DNA from: an uncultured Flavobacteriaceae bacterium
GTDB taxonomy: Bacteria > Bacteroidota > Bacteroidia > Flavobacteriales > Flavobacteriaceae
Length of the DNA: 64,000 nucleotides
Direction of reading: 5' to 3'
NCBI GenBank assembly: GCA_905182835.1
Contig: CAJJDI010000009.1
Span: 17,475-81,474, forward strand
The position numbers were made by a program, and so were the translations under genes. The notes under the pieces were generated by a model. It had not been told where the DNA came from. It ran no database searches and was given only the letters and a program-made list of their open reading frames with translations. Numbering within the stretch: the first letter of the stretch is position 1; every line of letters begins with the position of its first letter. This document shows, piece after piece, positions 57,795 through 64,000 of the stretch.

Positions 57795-59744
57795 TTACCA
57801 TCCTGGGTTTTGAACCAAATTAGGGTTTCTCAATAATTCATTTTGACTAATTGGCCACAAATAATCTTTGATTAAATAGTTTCTATAATATATATTCTCT
57901 ACTTCGTAAAAACCCTCTACATCAGGTCTAAAAATATTCCATCCTCTAATTGGTTGACTAAAATATTCACCTGCTAACTTCCACCTTCTTAAGTCCCAAT
58001 ATCTATGCCCTTCTAGGGCTAATTCAATCATTCTTTCCTGATGTATAATATCTCTCATTCCCTCTTTCGAACTTGGTTTAGAAGGACTATTTGAATATAA
58101 TTGCCAAGTATTAACCAGGTCTCCTCCACTATCTAGTCCTGCTTTATATCTAACCCTTTGTATATATTCATAAACTTCAGAATCTGGAGATTCCTTAACT
58201 TCATTTAAAGCCTCAGAATACATAAGGTATAAATCTGTAAGTCTAATAATTGGGAATGAATACCCTTTAATTGTTGAGCCTTGTTGAGAGATTACATTTT
58301 CATAATGAACTAATTTTTTAGCAAAGTAACCAGTTATAGAATATATTTCAAACCCTTGTTTGCCAGAAAGAGCTCCGGCTTTAGCGTCTAAATAAGGAAT
58401 GTTATTAATATTTGTTGTTTCTAAAGAAAACCATTTACCACCATCAAATCCAATTGTAGAATAAAATCTAGGCTCTCTGTACGTATGTAACTTTGATGTA
58501 CTATAGTTGTCTTCTATATAAAATTCATGATAATTTTCATTATTATCATCTAATAAAGGGGTGGATACTACATCGTATCTACTTCCATAATTCCATGTTA
58601 TATCTTCATCAATTGGAACACCATTGTTTGTGTAAAAAGTCTCTACCATATTAAGTGTTGGTGCGTGAGATTTTTTAGTGAATCCAAATAATGCTGAATG
58701 GTCTGCAGACCATCTAGGTTGGCACCACATTTGTAAATCACCACTCCATTCTGGCCCATAAGCCCATATAATTTCTGAGTTATAGGGCTCCGTAATAGCA
58801 GCTCTCTGGCTTAACTCTTGAATTACTTGCTCACTTAACTCACCATTAATTGGGATTTGTTGAGAAAACTCATAGAGTTGATGTCCGTTAGATTCAGCAC
58901 TTTCTATAGCATCATATAAAGCGTCTTTTGCAAGAACCCATTTTTGAGAATCATACGTTTGATTAACTAAGCTGTTTCCTTGACTATCTACTAGACTACT
59001 AAAATCTGTATTACCATTAAATATTGGACTCGCATTTAATACTAAAATCTTTGCTTTAAGAGCCTTTGCAACTGGCATTGTAACTCTGCCTTGTTCAGTG
59101 TATATATAATTAATTACACCTGGCAAATTATCACCCTCAATTACTTCGTCTAATAATTGGACTAAGTAATTTACTACATCATCTACAGGGTCTCTAAAAA
59201 CATTAGTTTCTTCTGCACTTGCACCTACACTTATATTGTTTTCAACTATTGGTATAGGGCCATACATTTGCATTAACCAAAAATGGTAAAAGGCTTTTAA
59301 TACTTTAACTTCATCTAGCCATCTAAGCCTCTCGTCCTCTTCCAAACCAGGTACAGCAACTAAATTTTCTAAAAAAATATTACAATCTCTAAGTGCATTA
59401 AATAAACTATGTGGAGCGCCTCTGCCTCCCTCCCAATAGTTTAAATAAGGATTAGAAACATTTTGCATCCCTTTTGCTAATCGAAAACTAGTTTCATTAT
59501 TCATATAAAAATCGTTCTCTGCATAGTACCAAATTTCATCTCCAGCAAGCATCGAAAAATTCTGAACTACATTAGCATGCTCAGGAATATAAGTATAACA
59601 TGTTGCTAAAAAATTTAAAGCAGTTGCTCTGTTGTTAAAAGCGAGACCAATTGTAGGAATATTATCTGGAACAACATCTAAATAATCCTGCTCACAAGAA
59701 GAGAAAATTATAATTAATATTAAGCAATATTTTTTCATTTTCAA
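57795..59744 (-). CDS. SusD/RagB-family nutrient-binding outer-membrane lipoprotein
   Basis: The 649-residue protein has a lipobox (FSSCEQDYLD, Cys near 17), the SusD opening LDVVPDNIPTIG, TPR-like helices, and the C-terminal SusD signature ending in IIHQERMIELALEGHRYWDLRRWK and WPISQNELLRNPNLVQNPGW. It caps the SusC transporter and captures glycan. It follows susC by four bases. Either of two Met codons (first or third residue) could start it. Confidence 0.95.
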   Translation of the reverse strand: MKMKKYCLILIIIFSSCEQDYLDVVPDNIPTIGLAFNNRATALNFLATCYTYIPEHANVVQNFSMLAGDEIWYYAENDFYMNNETSFRLAKGMQNVSNPYLNYWEGGRGAPHSLFNALRDCNIFLENLVAVPGLEEDERLRWLDEVKVLKAFYHFWLMQMYGPIPIVENNISVGASAEETNVFRDPVDDVVNYLVQLLDEVIEGDNLPGVINYIYTEQGRVTMPVAKALKAKILVLNASPIFNGNTDFSSLVDSQGNSLVNQTYDSQKWVLAKDALYDAIESAESNGHQLYEFSQQIPINGELSEQVIQELSQRAAITEPYNSEIIWAYGPEWSGDLQMWCQPRWSADHSALFGFTKKSHAPTLNMVETFYTNNGVPIDEDITWNYGSRYDVVSTPLLDDNNENYHEFYIEDNYSTSKLHTYREPRFYSTIGFDGGKWFSLETTNINNIPYLDAKAGALSGKQGFEIYSITGYFAKKLVHYENVISQQGSTIKGYSFPIIRLTDLYLMYSEALNEVKESPDSEVYEYIQRVRYKAGLDSGGDLVNTWQLYSNSPSKPSSKEGMRDIIHQERMIELALEGHRYWDLRRWKLAGEYFSQPIRGWNIFRPDVEGFYEVENIYYRNYLIKDYLWPISQNELLRNPNLVQNPGW

Positions 59745-59748
59745 ACTG

Positions 59749-62700
59749 TTAAAAATTTATATTTAAGCCTAAGTTTGCTCCCTTTTGAATAGGATATCCT
59801 AAACCATTTCCTCCCATTTCAATATCCCACAATTTAAACTTACTGAAAGTTATTAAATTCGTCCCACTAACATATACTCTACCAGCTGAAACACCAAGCT
59901 TTTCAGCTAACTTATCGTTAAAAGAATAGCCAATCTCAACTGATTTTAGTCTAAGAAAAGAACCGTCTCTAAGCCACCAAGTACTATTTCGGTTATTATT
60001 ATCGATCAACTGATCAGATAATCTTGGCCAAGCGGCATACAGATTTCTGTCATTTTCAGACCAGTGATCGTTGGCCCAAGCAGAAAGTAATGCATTATTT
60101 CCAATTGCGCTGCCACTAGTATCAATAAATGGAGAAGTGTTAAATGCGTCTATAAAAAAGGATGATCTTGCTGATCCTTGAAAGAAAAATGACAGATCAA
60201 GTTTCCTGTAACTTGTAGAAGCTCCAAAACCATATATAATTTCAGGTGTTGTAGGGAAACCAATTGGCACTTCATCATTTATATCAATTATTCCATCATT
60301 ATTAATGTCTTTATATTTAATGTCTCCAGCCATATAATCACCAAATGTTTGAATAGGTGAATTTGCAATATCTGCCTCATCGATAAATAGCCTTTCAGCT
60401 ATATATCCAAATGGCTGAGAGAGATTAAGTCCAATTCTTGATCTCCATGGAAGTCCTGCATTAACATAGTCGAGTTCTTCAAAAACTTCATATTTACTAG
60501 TTGCGAAAGAAAAATTAGCCCTGACAGCCACAAATAAATCATTAGTTACATTGTCTTTATAATCTAACGATACTTCAAACCCTTTGGACGAAGCCTCCCC
60601 AACATTAGCTCTAATTGGAGACTGGAGACCCATAGAAGCTGGCACCTGTGCTCTGTCCATTAAGATATTGGATCTATACTCGGTAAAATAATCAGCTTGA
60701 ATATCAATTTTTCCAAATAAACCTAATTCCAAACCTAAATTTAGCATTTTTGCTTTTTCCCAAGTTATTTGATCATTGGCATACCTATCTATACTTACTC
60801 CATTAATGTAGTTGCTAAATTCATTTCCAAAAGGGGCCCCCATTGATCCGTCGTTAAGGTTAACCTGGGAGATATAAAAGAATCGATCTTCTGCACTACC
60901 AATTTGATCATTTCCAACTAACCCATAGGTGCTTTTTAATTTTAATTTTGTTACCACATCACTAATAGAGCTCATAAAATCTTCATTAGAAACATACCAG
61001 CCGAAACCAAATGATGGAAAAAATCCAAACCTTTCAGATTTTGCAAATCTTTCAGATCCGTTATATCCGAAGTTAAATTCAGAAAAATATTTTTCATCGT
61101 AAGCATACGTGAATCTCCCTGAAACCCCTAAGTTTCTGTATGGTAAAGATCTTTGCAAATTCCCTGCATTTGCATATTTTAATTCTCTTGAAATCCCTAT
61201 TATCATCCCCGAAACCTCGTGAACATCATCAATTGTTGTATTATAATTTAAAGAAGCTTCAAAATATGTAGCGTTAGTTATCACTTTATTCCCTTCATTG
61301 TATTGTAGATATTCTGTACCTTGATTTGGATTTAAAGCAATTAAAGTATATTGATCACTTTGAAAATCATAGTTTCCAAGTGTGTAGTAAAAAGGGTTAT
61401 ACTTTCTCTCTAGATTATAAAATGAATACCTTGAAGTGTTTCCCATGATTCTAGCATTTAGTCCTTCGGTTATAAACCCTAAATCTTGTTTAACCTCTAC
61501 TGTAGCTAAGAAATTATTATAACTCTCGTCCTTATAGCCTCTTATCATATCAGCATAAGGGTTTAAATAATCTCCGAACTGACCATAATTACCAAATAAA
61601 ATATGTGTTGAGTTTTGAAATTGTTGATCGGGCTCATAAAACCTTGGATATAAGACTGGGTTAGTTTGCATGGCCTTTTGATATACAGCTGCTCCTCCAT
61701 CAAGCGGTCCTATATAGTCATCAAAATTTCCATTAAACTTAAGTGCAACTTCAGTTGTAGGGGTCAAATTCACATTAACGTTTGACCTAAGTGAGATGCG
61801 TTTAAAATTAATGTTATTATTAAAATTATTTTGAGGATCAATTTTCAGGTTTCCATTATCTGAATTAACCGTTGCTGCTAAGTAATATTTCGCAACTTTT
61901 CCACCACCACTAACATTAAAATTAAACCTACTATTTAAAGTGTAGTCTTCTAATAATTCATCAAACCAATTTACTGTAGGGTAGGCCATAATATTCCTAT
62001 TAGGATCTTGAGAAATAAGTATCTTTTCAAGAGAATAAATTCTTCCTCCTAATGGGTTTCTTGTGGCCAAGGCCTCGTTATGTAAAATCATGTAAGTAAT
62101 TGGATCTGCAATTTCAAGAGATTTTGTAGGGGCAGAATATGATTTTTCATATCTGACATTTATTTTAACCACACCTTCTTTACCTTCCTTTGTTGTGACT
62201 AAAATAACTCCGTTTGCTCCTCTTGCCCCATATAGTGCCGTTGCTGTAGCGTCTTTCATAATTGAAAAACTTGCAATATCATCTGGCTGTAGTCTTGCAA
62301 GGTCTGTTGATGTCGTTTCTATACCATCAATAAGTATTAATGGGGACCTAGCATAACCAAATGTACTAACGCCACGAATAAAAAATTCTGCATTATCACG
62401 TCCCGGCTCACCACTTCTTTGGTAGGAAATTACCCCTGCAACTCTTCCAGCAATTGAAGAGGTTAGGTTACTTGTAGGAACGCGTAAATCTTCAGGATTT
62501 ATTGAAGTTACTGCGGCTATTACACTTGCTTTTTTTTGAGTACCATAAGCAACTACAGTAACTGCATCAAGCCCCATTAAGTCTTCCTCTAGAGTAACGT
62601 CTAATTTATCTTGCCCGAAAGTGTCTATTTTTTTAGTTGTATAGCCTACATAGCTAAATATAAGTTTTGAATCTTCATTAATTGATATTGTAAAGTTTCC

Positions 62701-62874
62701 GTCAAAATCAGTGACAGCTCCATTATTTTTTTGAGTTTCTTCTATAATATTAACTCCAGGTATTGGGTTTCCTGTAGCATCAACAACCAACCCAGAAACA
62801 ATTTTATTTTGACTAAATATACTTACAGAAAGTAGAAAAAACAAAGAATAAAGTAATGTTTTAAAGTAGTTCAT
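59749..62874 (-). CDS. SusC/RagA-family TonB-linked outer-membrane transporter
   Basis: The 1041-residue protein has a signal peptide (to about residue 22), a carboxypeptidase-like beta-sandwich (VSGLVVDATGNPIPGVNI), a plug domain with FFIRGVSTFG, DGIETT and IMKDATATALYGARGANGVI, and a long barrel that ends in GYPIQKGANLGLNINF. It imports glycan fragments using TonB energy. It is the first gene of the PUL operon and is divergent from the T9SS cargo gene. Confidence 0.96.
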   Translation of the reverse strand: MNYFKTLLYSLFFLLSVSIFSQNKIVSGLVVDATGNPIPGVNIIEETQKNNGAVTDFDGNFTISINEDSKLIFSYVGYTTKKIDTFGQDKLDVTLEEDLMGLDAVTVVAYGTQKKASVIAAVTSINPEDLRVPTSNLTSSIAGRVAGVISYQRSGEPGRDNAEFFIRGVSTFGYARSPLILIDGIETTSTDLARLQPDDIASFSIMKDATATALYGARGANGVILVTTKEGKEGVVKINVRYEKSYSAPTKSLEIADPITYMILHNEALATRNPLGGRIYSLEKILISQDPNRNIMAYPTVNWFDELLEDYTLNSRFNFNVSGGGKVAKYYLAATVNSDNGNLKIDPQNNFNNNINFKRISLRSNVNVNLTPTTEVALKFNGNFDDYIGPLDGGAAVYQKAMQTNPVLYPRFYEPDQQFQNSTHILFGNYGQFGDYLNPYADMIRGYKDESYNNFLATVEVKQDLGFITEGLNARIMGNTSRYSFYNLERKYNPFYYTLGNYDFQSDQYTLIALNPNQGTEYLQYNEGNKVITNATYFEASLNYNTTIDDVHEVSGMIIGISRELKYANAGNLQRSLPYRNLGVSGRFTYAYDEKYFSEFNFGYNGSERFAKSERFGFFPSFGFGWYVSNEDFMSSISDVVTKLKLKSTYGLVGNDQIGSAEDRFFYISQVNLNDGSMGAPFGNEFSNYINGVSIDRYANDQITWEKAKMLNLGLELGLFGKIDIQADYFTEYRSNILMDRAQVPASMGLQSPIRANVGEASSKGFEVSLDYKDNVTNDLFVAVRANFSFATSKYEVFEELDYVNAGLPWRSRIGLNLSQPFGYIAERLFIDEADIANSPIQTFGDYMAGDIKYKDINNDGIIDINDEVPIGFPTTPEIIYGFGASTSYRKLDLSFFFQGSARSSFFIDAFNTSPFIDTSGSAIGNNALLSAWANDHWSENDRNLYAAWPRLSDQLIDNNNRNSTWWLRDGSFLRLKSVEIGYSFNDKLAEKLGVSAGRVYVSGTNLITFSKFKLWDIEMGGNGLGYPIQKGANLGLNINF

Positions 62875-62980
62875 TAACAGTTTTTAAATTGAATAACACA
62901 ACCTAATGGTTATATTAAAAGAATAAAAATATAAAAATACAATTAACAGCTATAACGATATAGTTTTTATGTCAATTAAG

Positions 62981-63010
62981 TTGCAAATATAGAAAATTTA
63001 TATATATTTG
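62981..63010 (+). promoter_or_regulatory. Consensus Bacteroidota promoter for the T9SS gene
   Basis: TTG at 62981-62983, then 19 bases, then TATATTTG at 63003-63010. Both boxes and spacing fit the -33/-7 consensus. The leader would be about 80 bases. Confidence 0.65.
62984..62991 (-). promoter_or_regulatory. Candidate -7 box for the susC operon
   Basis: On the minus strand this reads TATATTTG, an exact TAnnTTTG match about 110 bases before susC. No -33 TTG stands at the right distance. It overlaps the plus-strand promoter and forms an inverted repeat with its -7 box. Confidence 0.5.
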
Positions 63011-63021
63011 ATAAAAATCAG

Positions 63022-63054
63022 GTCATTAAATTACCAATTAATCAAAGTAATGAC
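63022..63054. repeat. Inverted repeat in the leader of the T9SS gene
   Basis: GTCATTA at 63022-63028 and TAATGAC at 63048-63054 are perfect reverse complements with 19 bases between. It could be an operator or an RNA hairpin. Confidence 0.5.
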
Positions 63055-63096
63055 TATAACATTAACAGATTAACACTTAAACGGCTAAAAATCAAT

Positions 63097-63789
63097 ATGA
63101 TGAAAAAATTACTAATCTTATCTATAATTGTTTTTACTTCAACTTTAAGCGCTCAGGTAGTGAGTATTGCGGAAGGAAATAACATAAACATTGCAAATGG
63201 GGCCACCTTAGACATTGCTGGTTTGGAAATAACTCCAAATGCAGACTATTCTATTGTTGGGGAAAATTCAGTAACTAAAGAATCTGAAGTTATTACAGTT
63301 AACGGAAATGAGTCCATGTCCAAAAGCTATGCTGCTGGAGTTAGCCTTGAAGGCTACACTGGATCAGTTTTGTTTAACTATACAGAGGATGAAATGAATG
63401 GGGTTACCCACACTGCGTCTTTATATGTAATGAATTCTGAATCTGAGTGGATTCAGTATGAAGATGAAGATTCTGACGATTTCACCATCACTTATAATTT
63501 TGAAGAACCTTTAGAAATGAAAGCTGTAACGGCAGGTGTCCAAGCTGGTTTGTCTACTATTGAAACAGAGATGCCTGGAATTAGAATTTACCCTAATCCT
63601 TCCTCTTCTATAGTAAATATCGATTACTCTGAAGATTTGGAAATAACCTTATTTAATATTTTAGGACAACAAATTCTAAAATCTAATTCTAAAACTATTA
63701 ATATTTCAAATTTAGAAAATGGAACATACTTTCTAATTACTAAAGATGAAAATAACTCAATTACTAACTTTAAATTAATTAAAAAATGA
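63097..63789 (+). CDS. Secreted protein with T9SS type A sorting domain
   Basis: The 230-residue protein has a signal peptide (ends near LSAQ), an Asp/Glu/Asn-rich beta region (about 22-150) with no family I can name, and a C-terminal Por-type sorting domain (about 160-230) with IRIYPNPSSSIVNI, LFNILGQ and LENGTYFL. The protein should be exported by type IX secretion. Two in-frame ATGs start the ORF. It overlaps the next gene by an ATGA. Confidence 0.87.
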   Translation: MMKKLLILSIIVFTSTLSAQVVSIAEGNNINIANGATLDIAGLEITPNADYSIVGENSVTKESEVITVNGNESMSKSYAAGVSLEGYTGSVLFNYTEDEMNGVTHTASLYVMNSESEWIQYEDEDSDDFTITYNFEEPLEMKAVTAGVQAGLSTIETEMPGIRIYPNPSSSIVNIDYSEDLEITLFNILGQQILKSNSKTINISNLENGTYFLITKDENNSITNFKLIKK

Positions 63790-64000
63790 AAAAAATTACA
63801 ATATTATTCTTAGCGACTTTCGCTTTAGTTGCTAATGAGGCCGTTTCACAACAAGCCGATCAAGACAAAAAATCAGGCGTTGTATTTGTAGAAAATGGGG
63901 ATAATCAACCTCAATCAGGAAGATTATACAGATCTTCTGCTCAAGGTGGAGCTTCTAGAGACGGAAATGGAAACTCTAATGGAGCTTTTGCAAATATCGG
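63786..64000 (+). CDS. Exported Gly/Ser/Asn-rich protein, truncated by the window edge
   Basis: The start ATG overlaps the preceding stop (ATGA). The first 72 residues show a signal peptide (MKKITILFLATFALVANEAVSQ), then a polar stretch with SSAQGGASRDGNGNSNG. The rest lies outside the window. The family cannot be named, but export and close coupling to the T9SS cargo gene suggest a surface role. Confidence 0.75.
   Translation, partial: MKKITILFLATFALVANEAVSQQADQDKKSGVVFVENGDNQPQSGRLYRSSAQGGASRDGNGNSNGAFANI

Noticed and set aside
1-64000. tRNA, rRNA or CRISPR array
   Set aside because: Intergenic gaps are short and none shows a cloverleaf-type GC-rich segment, rRNA-like sequence or spaced direct repeats.

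Overview
The window looks like chromosomal DNA of a low-GC marine-type flavobacterium (Bacteroidota, class Flavobacteriia). The evidence is the strong AT bias, the SusC/SusD pair, a type IX secretion C-terminal signal, the Bat aerotolerance operon, an IPExxxVDY-type gene, an OmpA protein with thrombospondin-3 repeats, and -7 boxes of the TAnnTTTG type in several gene-upstream gaps. The genus cannot be set from this alone. I see no rRNA, tRNA, CRISPR array, insertion sequence or prophage, and no gene-free stretch longer than about 220 bp.

Layout. (1) 1-4.0 kb: the end of an unidentified gene, a DMT-type exporter, then the tight housekeeping operon yicC-gmk-nadD-gpsA. (2) 4.0-6.0 kb: pheS and a small conserved-looking protein on the minus strand, and a CvpA-like membrane protein on the plus strand. 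(3) 6.0-15.4 kb, minus strand: a complete Bat operon in the order MoxR ATPase, DUF58, a two-TM accessory protein, BatA, BatB, BatC, BatD, BatE, ending in a translationally coupled beta-carbonic anhydrase. (4) 15.6-27.7 kb: core metabolism: an SDR, an ALDH7-type dehydrogenase, a CYTH protein, pyruvate kinase, IPExxxVDY, rnc-fabF-acpP (transcribed acpP to rnc), then purN, a viroplasmin-type RNase H, a PfkB kinase and a PurF-type amidotransferase, and an Fe/Mn superoxide dismutase. (5) 27.8-38.1 kb: an AddA-like helicase-nuclease and an AddB-like nuclease separated by two tandem paralogous outer-membrane genes, followed by a penicillin-acylase-family enzyme. (6) 38.2-42.9 kb: a small lipoprotein, a large DUF5916 protein, a cysteine-rich 63-residue protein, and a tyrosine-recombinase-like protein that seems to have lost its catalytic residues. 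(7) 42.9-62.9 kb: a glycan-utilisation region, with a lipoprotein GH2 beta-mannosidase at one end and, after a few unrelated genes, a minus-strand polysaccharide utilisation operon susC-susD-two discoidin-type lipoproteins-three GH92 alpha-mannosidases. (8) 63.1 kb to the end: divergently transcribed from susC, a secreted T9SS cargo protein and the start of a second exported, Gly/Ser/Asn-rich protein.

How the genes work together. The 47.9-62.9 kb operon has the set needed to bind mannose-rich glycan at the surface (SusD and two discoidin lipoproteins), import it (SusC) and trim alpha-mannosyl linkages (three GH92 enzymes). The GH2 enzyme would cleave the beta-mannosyl core. Substrate is most likely alpha-mannan or high-mannose N-glycan; this is inference. 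No local regulator and no endo-acting glycosidase is in view. The Bat operon is a chaperone/AAA plus von Willebrand factor A membrane complex of incompletely known role.

The most unusual items are the apparently dead recombinase-fold protein, a possible short RNA with a strong terminator between purF and sodA, the split AddA/AddB locus with its duplicated outer-membrane genes, and the divergent susC/T9SS promoter region with back-to-back -7 boxes.
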